A DNA stretch of 55,133 nt. Origin: CBFFRJ01 sp051486985. GTDB taxonomy: Bacteria > Pseudomonadota > Gammaproteobacteria > Enterobacterales > Enterobacteriaceae. Each line of letters begins with the position of its first letter. Within the stretch, counting starts at the first letter, position 1. Below, one piece after another: positions 25,836 to 34,338 of this stretch. The stretch lies in NCBI RefSeq assembly GCF_051486985.1, contig NZ_JAHVDV010000035.1, positions 1 through 55,133 of the forward strand, in the 5' to 3' direction. A program made the translations under genes and the position numbers. The notes beneath the pieces were generated by a model. The model was not told the origin of the DNA. It made no database searches and saw only the letters and a program-made list of their open reading frames with translations.

Positions 25836-26186
25836 CCGGGATTTCCTCATTGTGACCTTCACCCGACAGGTTGAGGGATCCCCATAAAAAATACGAGCAC
25901 GGGCAGTCCCCTCTCCCCTCTGGGGAGAGGGTCAGGGTGAGGGGAAACATGCGGCTCTGAGGGCATTCCGTTCATCTTATGTTCCTTGCTTCTCTGTCAC
26001 ACCAGAACCCGTGAACGTGCCAGGGCGATAACTGTTTTATTCTCATTGCACATAGATATCGCTGCAAAATCTCATATTACTCACGATTTCTCAGCCCCTT
26101 CGGAGGAGAAACCCTTCGGCGCGGTACTGGCTCAACCGATTTCCCCCTCGTTCGTTTGCAAGAAGGCCGGAGTGAGGCACTGCCGC
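25836..26186. other. bglA-ygfF intergenic region
   Basis: About 350 bp between convergent genes. It contains the GGGAGAGGG-type repeat at 25908-25947; in the rest I see no gene, promoter or clear terminator. Confidence 0.6.
25908..25947. repeat. GGGAGAGGG-type palindromic repeat
   Basis: CCCCTCTCCCCTCTGGGG, then AGAGGGTCAGGGTGAGGGG. The hairpin plus GGGTGAGGG tail matches the units at 29911-29990. Confidence 0.7.
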
Positions 26187-26930
26187 TTACTTCCCGCCCG
26201 CCAGTTCAATAAAGCTTCCCGTTACATAGGACGCTTTCTCGCTTAGTAGCCATACAATGGCCTGCGCCACCTCTTCCGGCTGGCCGCCGCGCTGCATCGG
26301 CAAAGAGGCTTTAACCCGATCCACTCGACCCGGTTCACCGCCGGATGCATGCATATCCGTATAGATAAATCCCGGACGCACACTGTTCACGCGAATGCCC
26401 TGTGCCGCCACTTCAAGCGAAAGCCCGGTGGTAAGCGTGTCCATCGCCCCTTTTGAAGCCGCATAGTCGACATACTCCCCCGGCGATCCCAGCCTGGCAC
26501 CAGCTGAGGAGACGTTCACAATCGCGCCGCCCTGCCCGCCATGCTGGCGCGTCATGCGTTTGATGGCTTCGCGGCAGCAGAGAAAAGTGCCCGTCACGTT
26601 GGTCCGCAATACCTGGTTGATACGCTCTGCCGACAGTGCTTCCACACGACTTTGGGTAAACAGAATGCCGGCGTTGTTCACCAGTGCGGTAAGGGGCTCT
26701 CCCTCTTGATCAAGACGCTGAAACATTGCCACAACCTGCGCTTCATCGCCAATATCCGCCTGCACTACAAACGCCCTGCCCCCTGCAGCCACAATTGCGT
26801 CTGCCACCGACTGCGCAGCCTGTGCATTCTGTTGATAATTCACCGCCACCGTATAACCTTCAGCGCCAAGTTGTAATGCCGTTGCTTTGCCAATCCCCCG
26901 ACTTGCGCCGGTCACCAGTGCAATTGCCAC
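26187..26930 (-). CDS. ygfF: SDR family oxidoreductase YgfF
   Basis: Short-chain dehydrogenase/reductase of 247 residues. The cofactor motif is TGASRGIG (residues 7-14), followed by NNAGI, the catalytic Ser in NVSSAGARLGS and YAASK (Tyr-x-x-x-Lys). The acidic/basic pattern after strand 2 (VNYQQNAQAA) leaves NAD or NADP preference open. The E. coli orthologue sits in the same place beside gcvP; its substrate is not established, though glucose dehydrogenase activity has been suggested. Confidence 0.9.
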   Translation of the reverse strand: MAIALVTGASRGIGKATALQLGAEGYTVAVNYQQNAQAAQSVADAIVAAGGRAFVVQADIGDEAQVVAMFQRLDQEGEPLTALVNNAGILFTQSRVEALSAERINQVLRTNVTGTFLCCREAIKRMTRQHGGQGGAIVNVSSAGARLGSPGEYVDYAASKGAMDTLTTGLSLEVAAQGIRVNSVRPGFIYTDMHASGGEPGRVDRVKASLPMQRGGQPEEVAQAIVWLLSEKASYVTGSFIELAGGK

Positions 26931-26944
26931 TTTTCATTCTCCCA

Positions 26945-26979
26945 ATAAAAAAGCCGGGTGCAGCAAACACTGACCCGGC
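26945..26979 (-). terminator. Terminator of the gcvTHP operon
   Basis: On the minus strand GCCGGGT, 13-nt loop, ACCCGGC is followed by TTTTTTATT. It lies 22 bp after the gcvP stop and before the ygfF start. Confidence 0.93.
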
Positions 26980-27000
26980 CAGAAGTATAGTGTGATTTAT

Positions 27001-29874
27001 TTACTGATAGTCACTCATCGGCACGCAGGAGCAGAACAGATTGCGGTCGCCGTAGACGTCATCCAGACGCTTCACCGTCGGCCAGTACTTGTTTGCCACG
27101 CCCGCAGGGAAGACCGCCAGTTCTCGGCTATACGCATGGCTCCACTCCGCCGCCAGTTCGTTCTGGGTATGCGGCGCATTGACCAGTGGGTTGTCTGTCA
27201 GCGACCACTCCCCTGCTTTCACACGCTCAATCTCTGCGCGGATCGCCAGCATCGCGTCGATAAACCGATCCAGTTCAGCTTTGCCTTCTGATTCCGTCGG
27301 TTCAACCATCAGGGTGCCGGCAACCGGGAAGGACATGGTTGGCGCATGGAAGCCGTAGTCGATGAGGCGCTTGGCGATATCCAGTTCGCTGATACCGGTC
27401 TCCTCTTTCAGCGGACGAATGTCGAGAATACATTCGTGAGCCACATGCCCGTCACGCCCCGTATAAAGTACCGGGAAGGCTGCTTTCAGGCGGGCGGCAA
27501 TGTAGTTGGCATTCAGAATGGCAACGGAACTGGCTTGTTTGAGCCCTTCAGCCCCCATCATGCGGATGTACATCCAGCTGATCGGCAGAATAGAGGCGCT
27601 GCCAAAGGGGGCCGCAGAGACCGCGCCCTGGCGGGTCAGCATACCTTCTATCTGTACCACGCTGTGTCCTGGAACGAACGGAGCAAGGTGAGCTTTCACC
27701 CCGATTGGCCCCATACCCGGACCGCCACCGCCGTGTGGAATGCAGAAGGTTTTATGCAGGTTAAGGTGGGAAACGTCTGCGCCGATAAAGTCCGGTGACG
27801 TGATCCCCACCTGCGCGTTCATGTTCGCGCCGTCAAGATAAACCTGACCGCCATACTGATGCACGATGTCGCACACTTCACGGATGGTCTCTTCGTACAC
27901 ACCGTGTGTTGAGGGGTAGGTCACCATAATGCAGGAGAGGTTTGCCCCGGTCTGTTCCGCTTTCGCACGCAGGTCGGCCAGATCGATGTTGCCGTTTTTG
28001 TCGCACGCGACCACCACAACCTGCATGCCCGCCATCTGAGCAGAGGCCGGGTTGGTGCCGTGGGCAGAACTCGGTATCAGACAGATATCACGGTGGCCTT
28101 CGTTACGGCTTTCATGGTAGTGACGGATCGCCAGCAGGCCCGCGTATTCCCCCTGCGCGCCGGAGTTAGGCTGCATACAGAGCGCATCGTACCCGGTCAG
28201 TTTTACCAGCCAGTCGGAGAGCTGGTTGATCATCTGGTGATAACCTTCCGCCTGTTCTGGCGGGCAGAAGGGATGTAATTCCGCAAATTCCGGCCAGGTG
28301 ATGGGGATCATTTCCGCTGCGGCGTTCAGCTTCATGGTGCAGGAGCCCAGGGGGATCATCGCCTGGTTGAGCGCCAGATCTTTGCGCTCCAGAGCGTGCA
28401 TATAACGCATCATTTCAGTTTCGCTGTGATAGCGATTGAATACCGGGTGGCTCAGGATGGCATCGTCACGCAGCATGGCGGCAGGCACCGAGCGGCTGTC
28501 ATGAGCGACGTCTTTGTCCAGCACATCGATGTCCAGTCCGTTTGCATCGCCCAGTACCACCGCGAACAGCGCCTGAATATCGGCACGCGTGGTGGTTTCA
28601 TCCAGGGTGATACCCACGGCGTTGATAGTATCGCTGCGCAGGTTGATCTCTGCGGCTTGTGCACGTGCCAGTACGGCGGCTTTATCCGCCACCTCCACAC
28701 ACAGGGTGTCGAAGTAGTGAGCATGACGCAGCTTCAGCCCTTTTTGCTGCAGACCTGTCGCCAGAATGTCGGTGAGACGGTGGATACGACCGGCGATTCG
28801 CTTCAGGCCAATCGGGCCATGATAAACCGCATAGAGGCTGGCGATATTGGCCAGCAGCACCTGTGAAGTACAGATGTTGGAGTTCGCTTTTTCGCGACGG
28901 ATATGCTGCTCGCGGGTTTGCATCGCCATGCGTAGCGCCGTATTACCCGCCGCATCTTTCGAGACACCGATGATACGGCCTGGCATCGAGCGTTTGAATT
29001 CATCTTTTGCCGCAAAGAAGGCCGCATGCGGGCCACCGTAGCCCATCGGCACGCCAAAGCGCTGTGCGGAGCCGAAGACGATATCGGCACCCTGTTTACC
29101 CGGCGCCGTTAACAGCACCAGCGCCATAATGTCGGCCGCCACGCTCACGACCACTTTGCGGGCTTTCAGTTCGGCAATCAGCGCGCTGTAGTCATGCACT
29201 TCCCCGGTGGTCCCCACCTGTTGCAGCAGCACGCCGAAGACATCCTGGTGATCCAGCACTTTGTTCGCCTCATCAACGATGACGTCAAAGCCAAAGGTTT
29301 CAGCGCGGGTGCGTACCACATCCAGGGTTTGCGGGTGAACATCGGCGGCAACGAAGAAGCGGGTGGCCCCCTTAAGCTTACTGACGCGTTTGGCCATCGC
29401 CATTGCTTCAGCAGCCGCAGTGGCTTCGTCCAGCAGTGAGGCAGAGGCGATATCCAGCCCGGTTAAATCTAAAGTCACCTGCTGGAAATTAAGCAGTGCT
29501 TCCAGACGACCTTGAGACACTTCCGGCTGATAAGGCGTATAGGCGGTATACCAGCCGGGATTCTCCAGCATATTGCGCAGGATAACCGGCGGTAACTGCA
29601 CGGCGGTGTAGCCCATGCCAATATAAGACTTAAAGCGCTTGTTGCGACCGGCAATCGCTTTCAGCTCCGCAAGCGCCGCGAACTCGGTAGCGGCCTCTCC
29701 CACCTGTGGCGGCGTGGCAAGCTGGATGTCTTTCGGGACAATCTGGCCAATCAGATCCTGTAATGAATCCGCACCAATGGTGTTCAGCATCTCCTGCTGC
29801 TGCTGAGCATCCGGCCCGATGTGACGTTCAATAAAAGCGCCACGGTTTTCAAGCTGGCTTAAAGTCTGTGTCAT
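27001..29874 (-). CDS. gcvP: Glycine dehydrogenase (decarboxylating), P-protein
   Basis: PLP enzyme that decarboxylates glycine and passes the aminomethyl group to lipoyl-GcvH. Full length, 957 residues, homodimeric type with N- and C-terminal halves. The PLP lysine lies in SHLNLHKTFCIPHGGGGPG near residue 706. Last gene of gcvT-gcvH-gcvP, separated from gcvH by a 120-bp gap with an inverted pair of repeats; a terminator follows. Confidence 0.98.
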   Translation of the reverse strand: MTQTLSQLENRGAFIERHIGPDAQQQQEMLNTIGADSLQDLIGQIVPKDIQLATPPQVGEAATEFAALAELKAIAGRNKRFKSYIGMGYTAVQLPPVILRNMLENPGWYTAYTPYQPEVSQGRLEALLNFQQVTLDLTGLDIASASLLDEATAAAEAMAMAKRVSKLKGATRFFVAADVHPQTLDVVRTRAETFGFDVIVDEANKVLDHQDVFGVLLQQVGTTGEVHDYSALIAELKARKVVVSVAADIMALVLLTAPGKQGADIVFGSAQRFGVPMGYGGPHAAFFAAKDEFKRSMPGRIIGVSKDAAGNTALRMAMQTREQHIRREKANSNICTSQVLLANIASLYAVYHGPIGLKRIAGRIHRLTDILATGLQQKGLKLRHAHYFDTLCVEVADKAAVLARAQAAEINLRSDTINAVGITLDETTTRADIQALFAVVLGDANGLDIDVLDKDVAHDSRSVPAAMLRDDAILSHPVFNRYHSETEMMRYMHALERKDLALNQAMIPLGSCTMKLNAAAEMIPITWPEFAELHPFCPPEQAEGYHQMINQLSDWLVKLTGYDALCMQPNSGAQGEYAGLLAIRHYHESRNEGHRDICLIPSSAHGTNPASAQMAGMQVVVVACDKNGNIDLADLRAKAEQTGANLSCIMVTYPSTHGVYEETIREVCDIVHQYGGQVYLDGANMNAQVGITSPDFIGADVSHLNLHKTFCIPHGGGGPGMGPIGVKAHLAPFVPGHSVVQIEGMLTRQGAVSAAPFGSASILPISWMYIRMMGAEGLKQASSVAILNANYIAARLKAAFPVLYTGRDGHVAHECILDIRPLKEETGISELDIAKRLIDYGFHAPTMSFPVAGTLMVEPTESEGKAELDRFIDAMLAIRAEIERVKAGEWSLTDNPLVNAPHTQNELAAEWSHAYSRELAVFPAGVANKYWPTVKRLDDVYGDRNLFCSCVPMSDYQ

Positions 29875-29910
29875 GAGCGATGGTTCCTGAAACGTGCAGT
29901 GAATTAAGTG

Positions 29911-29990
29911 TTCCCTCGCCCTTTGGCAGAGGGTTAGGGTGAGGGGAAGGTTGGCACCTCACCCGGCCCTCTCCCAAAGGGAGAGGGCGA
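29911..29990. repeat. Inverted pair of GGGAGAGGG repeats between gcvH and gcvP
   Basis: Left unit CCCTCGCCCTTTGGCAGAGG..GGGTGAGGGG and right unit CCTCACCCGGCCCTCTCCC..GGGAGAGGGCG are in opposite orientation, giving a BIME-like structure inside the operon. Transcribed, the two units could form a long hairpin that alters the gcvH:gcvP message ratio. Confidence 0.75.
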
Positions 29991-29997
29991 AAAGCGA

Positions 29998-30387
29998 TTA
30001 CTCGTCTTCTAACAGTGCGGCGTAGGCGGTTGCATCCAGCAGCGCATCAACTTCCGTTTCGTCACTGGCTTTGATTTTGAAAATCCAGCCTTCGCCATAC
30101 GGCTCGCTATTCACCAGCTCCGGAGAATCACTCAGCGCATCGTTTACTGCAACAATCTCACCGCTTACTGGCGCATAGATGTCAGAGGCGGCTTTTACCG
30201 ATTCGGCAACAGCACAGTCGTCGCCCGCGGCAACGGTCGCGCCCACTTCAGGCAGGTCGACAAACACCATATCGCCCAGTAACTCCTGCGCGTGCTCGGT
30301 AATACCGACGGTATAAGAACCGTCCGCTTCTTTGCGCAGCCACTCATGCTCTTTGCTGTATTTCAGTTCTGCAGGTACGTTGCTCAT
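29998..30387 (-). CDS. gcvH: Glycine cleavage system H protein
   Basis: Lipoyl carrier shuttling the aminomethyl group between P, T and L proteins. 129 residues from MSNVPAELKYSKEHEW; lipoylated Lys65 lies in AVAESVKAASDIYAP. I chose ATG 30387 because it gives the conserved start with AGATTTTG upstream; the open frame to 30441 runs into gcvT and is not conserved. It starts 25 bp after gcvT. Confidence 0.98.
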   Translation of the reverse strand: MSNVPAELKYSKEHEWLRKEADGSYTVGITEHAQELLGDMVFVDLPEVGATVAAGDDCAVAESVKAASDIYAPVSGEIVAVNDALSDSPELVNSEPYGEGWIFKIKASDETEVDALLDATAYAALLEDE

Positions 30388-30412
30388 CACAAAATCTCCA
30401 AATAAGAATGAA

Positions 30413-31507
30413 TCACGCGACGGCTTTGCCAGCGCGTACAAAAACAGGTTTGGTCACTTTGACAGGCATTTCACGGTTACGGATCTGGACGATGGCCGTA
30501 TCACCAATCCCCGCCGGCACGCGCGCCAGTGCAATACTGTAGCCAAGGGTTGGCGAGAAGGTTCCGCTGGTTATCACACCTTCCTGCGCGTTACCGTGTA
30601 CATCGGTAAAACGCACCGGGAGTTCGTTGCGCAGCACCCCTTTTTCGGTCATCACCAGGCCGACCAGCTGTTCGGTGCCCTTCTCGCGTTGGGCTTCAAG
30701 CGCTTCACGTCCGATAAAGTCACGCCCGGCTGGTTCCCATGCGATGGTCCAGCCCATATTGGCTGCCAGCGGTGAAACGCCTTCATCCATCTCCTGGCCG
30801 TACAGATTCATGCCCGCCTCCAGACGCAGTGTGTCGCGAGCCCCCAGACCACATGGCCTGACGCCAGCGGCAACCAGCGCCTGCCAGAAATCTGCGGCTT
30901 TCTCATTCGGCAGCGCAATTTCATAACCCGCTTCACCGGTATAGCCCGTGGTGGCAATAAACAGATCGCCGGTTTCAACGCCAAAGAAGGGCTTCATGCC
31001 TTCAACGGCGTGTCGCTGCTCGTCGCTGAACAGCGTGGCAGCTTTGGCCTGCGCATTTGGCCCCTGAACGGCAATCAGCGACAGATCATCACGGACGGTA
31101 AGGTCGATGGCAAAAGGTTCGGCGTGTTGGGTTATCCAGGAGAGATCTTTTTCGCGGGTGGCGGAGTTTACAACGAGGCGGAAATAATCTTCGGTAAAGT
31201 AATAAACGATGAGGTCATCAATAACGCCACCTGAGGCATTTAGCATTCCGCTGTAGAGCGCTTTGCCAGGTTGGGTAAGTTTTGCGACGTCGTTGGCCAA
31301 CAGATAACGCAGGAATTCGCGGGTGCGGCTGCCCCGAAGATCGACAATTGTCATGTGCGAGACATCGAACATACCGGCATCGGTTCGCACCGTGTGGTGC
31401 TCATCTATCTGCGAACCATAATGCAGTGGCATCATCCAGCCGTGGAAATCCACCATGCGGGCGCCGCACAGCGTATGTTGTTCATATAAAGGTGTCTGCT
31501 GAGCCAT
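30413..31507 (-). CDS. gcvT: Aminomethyltransferase, T-protein
   Basis: Transfers the methylene group from aminomethyl-lipoyl GcvH to tetrahydrofolate, releasing ammonia. 364 residues with YDVSHM-like MFDVSHMTIVDLRG, the folate-binding MLNASGGVIDDLIVY loop with catalytic Asp, and ATTGYTGEAGYEIA. First gene of gcvTHP; GGAAAAG precedes the ATG. Confidence 0.98.
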   Translation of the reverse strand: MAQQTPLYEQHTLCGARMVDFHGWMMPLHYGSQIDEHHTVRTDAGMFDVSHMTIVDLRGSRTREFLRYLLANDVAKLTQPGKALYSGMLNASGGVIDDLIVYYFTEDYFRLVVNSATREKDLSWITQHAEPFAIDLTVRDDLSLIAVQGPNAQAKAATLFSDEQRHAVEGMKPFFGVETGDLFIATTGYTGEAGYEIALPNEKAADFWQALVAAGVRPCGLGARDTLRLEAGMNLYGQEMDEGVSPLAANMGWTIAWEPAGRDFIGREALEAQREKGTEQLVGLVMTEKGVLRNELPVRFTDVHGNAQEGVITSGTFSPTLGYSIALARVPAGIGDTAIVQIRNREMPVKVTKPVFVRAGKAVA

Positions 31508-31598
31508 CTTTTCCTCGTCGAATAAGCGGGGCTATAACGTTGTCCCGGGGCGAAAAAATCACCGCACGAGAGCGCATCAACACCACTTCAGGTTGCCG

Positions 31599-31614
31599 AC
31601 GCAAACGTTCACTT
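31599..31614. promoter_or_regulatory. Candidate PurR operator of gcvTHP
   Basis: ACGCAAACGTTCACTT keeps ACGCAAACGTT of the PurR consensus ACGCAAACGTTTTCGT. It lies about 90 bp before the gcvT start, where PurR repression of gcv is known in E. coli. Confidence 0.6.
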
Positions 31615-31891
31615 TTGCCTGAACTTATCACCGAAAGCGGCGCTTAACCATAAGAGAAAATGGGTCATCAGATTAGCTTATGACCATTTTCGCCAGGAGC
31701 ATCGACAGAATATTATTCCGTTAAAACAGGAATCATGAAGAATTAAGAAAGTCTGTCAGACTCGAAACCGCCAATAGGCAGTTGTTAGCGCTTTAAAAAC
31801 GATATTTTTCCCGAATCCGAAAAAACAAGACATGAGAATATCTAATCTGAAAAATGCGGTGAAATTAGAATTTTTCAAATGAGGCGGTGGG

Positions 31892-31917
31892 TTCCCTTTC
31901 CGTTACCGGAAAGGGAA
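31892..31917 (-). terminator. Hairpin after ubiI
   Basis: TTCCCTTTCCG and CGGAAAGGGAA form a perfect 11-bp stem with a TTAC loop, 12 bp after the ubiI stop. No U-run follows on the minus strand, so termination efficiency is uncertain. Confidence 0.55.
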
Positions 31918-31928
31918 ATGTGACGGAG

Positions 31929-33131
31929 TTAACGTAACCACTCCGGGAGATCGTTTAAGCCCATTGCCTGGCGCAACAGCTGCGGTTTAACACCCGGAAG
32001 CGTGTCGGCCATTTTGAGGCCGATATCGCGCAGCAACTTCTTCGCCGGATGGGTGCCGGTGAAAAGCTCACGAAAACCCTGCATTCCTGCGAGCATTACC
32101 GCCGCGCTGTGCTTGCGGCTACGCTCATAGCGACGCAGATACATATGCTGACCAATGTCTTTCCCCTGGCTATGCAAACGGCGCAACTCGGTAATCAGCT
32201 CCGCTGCATCCATGAAGCCAAGATTTACCCCCTGACCGGCAAGAGGATGAATGGTGTGAGCAGCATCGCCCACCAGCGCGAAGCGGTGACCGGCAAACTG
32301 GCGCGCGTAGCGACCGGTCAGCGGGTAAATCTGCCGCTCGCTCTCAACGCGGCACAACCCCAGACGATTATCAAATGCAACGCAAAGCGCCTGGTTAAAC
32401 TCATCATCACTGAGCTTCTGCAGCCTGTCAGCCTGTTCGGGGGGAAGAGACCAGACAATCGAGCAGAGATGCGGGTCCGCCAGCGGCAAAAAAGCAAGAA
32501 TACTTTTATCATGGAAGACCTGACGCGCCACCCCTTCATGAGATTCTACGGTGCGGATGGTCGCGACCATCGCGTGGTGGCCATAATCCCAGAAGGTGAG
32601 TGGAATGTCCGCTTTGTTGCGCAGCCAGGAGTTCGCGCCATCAGCGCCAACCACCAGACGAGCAGTAAGCATATTGCCGTCCTGAAGCGTGATAAAGGCT
32701 TCATTCTCGCCCCACGCTACCTGCTGCAATGCCGCCGGAACCGTCAGCGTGACGTCAGAACACTGCTGCGCCTTCTCCCAGAGTGCCTGCTGAATAATGC
32801 CGTTCTCGACGATATGCCCGAGATGACTGTAGCCCAGACTCGCATCGTCAAACGCAATACGCCCGAAGCTGTCTTTGTCCCACACTTCCATGCCGTGATA
32901 GCAGCTCACCCGACGAGCGGTAATAGCTGACCAGACACCCAGACGGGAGAGGAGTTTTTCACTGGCAGCGTTAATGGCTGACACGCGAAGCTGTGGCGCG
33001 TCTTCATCATGAACCGGCACGGGCGCCTGCTGCTCCAGTACGGCTACGCGCAGACCACTCCCCTGCAACCCACACGCCAGCGCCAGCCCGACCATGCCGC
33101 CGCCAACAATTGCCACATCAACACTTTGCAC
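31929..33131 (-). CDS. ubiI: 2-octaprenylphenol C5-hydroxylase UbiI (VisC)
   Basis: FAD monooxygenase for the C5 hydroxylation step of ubiquinone synthesis. 400 residues. ADP-binding VDVAIVGGGMVGLALACGL at the start, the DG motif LVVGADGANSWLR, and the second FAD motif RFALVGDAAHTIHPLAGQGVNLG near 280-302. It follows ubiH by 28 bp in the ygfB-pepP-ubiH-ubiI operon. Confidence 0.97.
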   Translation of the reverse strand: MQSVDVAIVGGGMVGLALACGLQGSGLRVAVLEQQAPVPVHDEDAPQLRVSAINAASEKLLSRLGVWSAITARRVSCYHGMEVWDKDSFGRIAFDDASLGYSHLGHIVENGIIQQALWEKAQQCSDVTLTVPAALQQVAWGENEAFITLQDGNMLTARLVVGADGANSWLRNKADIPLTFWDYGHHAMVATIRTVESHEGVARQVFHDKSILAFLPLADPHLCSIVWSLPPEQADRLQKLSDDEFNQALCVAFDNRLGLCRVESERQIYPLTGRYARQFAGHRFALVGDAAHTIHPLAGQGVNLGFMDAAELITELRRLHSQGKDIGQHMYLRRYERSRKHSAAVMLAGMQGFRELFTGTHPAKKLLRDIGLKMADTLPGVKPQLLRQAMGLNDLPEWLR

Positions 33132-33159
33132 ACTTCGCTCCAGAAGCCTGAGTCAGGCC

Positions 33160-34338
33160 TTAACGCGCCACCCAACCAAGGGTGCGCTGCGCCAGCGCAT
33201 CACGCGCCGGGGTAAATAATTCCATTGCCATCAATCCCGCGTTACGCCCCACGACCAGGGGTGCCCATTGGTTAGCAAACAGATGCACTAATCCATCTGT
33301 CACCCCGATGGTCGCCAGCTTGTCGGCGTAACGGCGATCGCGGTAACGCGTAAGAACCGAATATCCGCCCACATCGTTTTGGGCACTCCAGGCTTCAGCC
33401 ACCGTTTCTGCGAGCGTCATGACATCCCGCATACCCAGGTTGAACCCCTGCCCCGCGATGGGATGAAGCGTCTGGGCAGCATTACCGACCAGGACGGTAC
33501 GGTGGGAAACAGGTGACGAGGCAGTCGTCAACGCCAGCGGATAAGCACTGCGTGCACCGGCATGCACGATTTTGCCGAGTCGCCAGCCAAAGGCCTTTTG
33601 CAGCTCGTGGCAAAATTTCTCATCACTCCAGCTCAATACGCTGTGCTCTTTTTCCAGAGGATGACACCACACCAGCGAAGAGCGGCCCTGAGACATAGGA
33701 AGCATAGCCAATGGCCCGTGAGAGGTGAAACGTTCGAACGCGCGCCCCTGATGCGCCAGCGCAGTGGTGACATTGGCAATAATGGCTACCTGCTGATAAG
33801 GCACCTGATGCCAGTGAATACCACACTGCGCCCCCAGCGCCGAACGGGAGCCGTCTGCCGCCACCAGCAAACTGCCGTTAATCACCTCGCCCTCATCCAG
33901 CGTTACGCTGACCTGCTGCTCGTCGCGCGTAAAGCTCCTGACCCGGGCCGGGCAGTGCAGCGTGACGCCAGGCGCACGCCGCAGAAGTGAAAACAGGGTC
34001 TGACCGACATCATGCAGCTCGACCACCTGTCCGAGAGCCTCGATACGATAATCCTGCGCGCTAAGGGTCACAAAACCCGCATGCCCGCGATCGCTGACGT
34101 GCACCGTGGTAATCGGTGTGGCGTTTTTCGCAATATGCGACCAGATCCCAACGCGCGCGAGCTGCTGGCAGGTGCCTGCCGCCAGCGCAATGGCGCGGGC
34201 GTCAAAACCAGGATGATGGTTGGCCTCGGGCGCACGAGCCTCCACCAGATGCACGGGCAGGCGCCCTTTGGTTAAGTGTGAGATGGCCAGCGCAAAGGTC
34301 GCGCCCGTCATGCCGCCACCGACAATAATCACGCTCAT
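33160..34338 (-). CDS. ubiH: 2-octaprenyl-6-methoxyphenol hydroxylase UbiH
   Basis: FAD monooxygenase for the C1 hydroxylation of the ubiquinone ring; paralogue of UbiI. 392 residues with SVIIVGGGMTGATFALAIS at the start, LLVAADGSRSALG, and RTVLVGNAAQTLHPIAGQGFNLG, where Asn replaces the usual Asp of the GD motif, as in E. coli UbiH. Its ATG overlaps the pepP stop by 4 bp. Confidence 0.97.
   Translation of the reverse strand: MSVIIVGGGMTGATFALAISHLTKGRLPVHLVEARAPEANHHPGFDARAIALAAGTCQQLARVGIWSHIAKNATPITTVHVSDRGHAGFVTLSAQDYRIEALGQVVELHDVGQTLFSLLRRAPGVTLHCPARVRSFTRDEQQVSVTLDEGEVINGSLLVAADGSRSALGAQCGIHWHQVPYQQVAIIANVTTALAHQGRAFERFTSHGPLAMLPMSQGRSSLVWCHPLEKEHSVLSWSDEKFCHELQKAFGWRLGKIVHAGARSAYPLALTTASSPVSHRTVLVGNAAQTLHPIAGQGFNLGMRDVMTLAETVAEAWSAQNDVGGYSVLTRYRDRRYADKLATIGVTDGLVHLFANQWAPLVVGRNAGLMAMELFTPARDALAQRTLGWVAR

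Larger units (their letters stand above)
31508..31928. other. gcvT promoter/regulatory region
   Basis: About 420 bp without a gene. It contains a PurR-like box near gcvT, three CTAAT/ATTAG pentamers (31672-31676, 31842-31846, 31864-31868) of the kind bound by GcvA, and AT-rich DNA suited to Lrp. A hairpin after ubiI lies at its right edge. The layout agrees with the E. coli gcv control region (GcvA, Lrp, PurR). Confidence 0.7.

Noticed and set aside
24792..25862. 356-residue minus frame opposite bglA
   Set aside because: Shadow frame; bglA is clearly real with both GH1 catalytic motifs.
33160..34338. Asn for Asp in the second FAD motif of UbiH as a defect
   Set aside because: The same VGNAAQ sequence is normal in E. 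coli UbiH.
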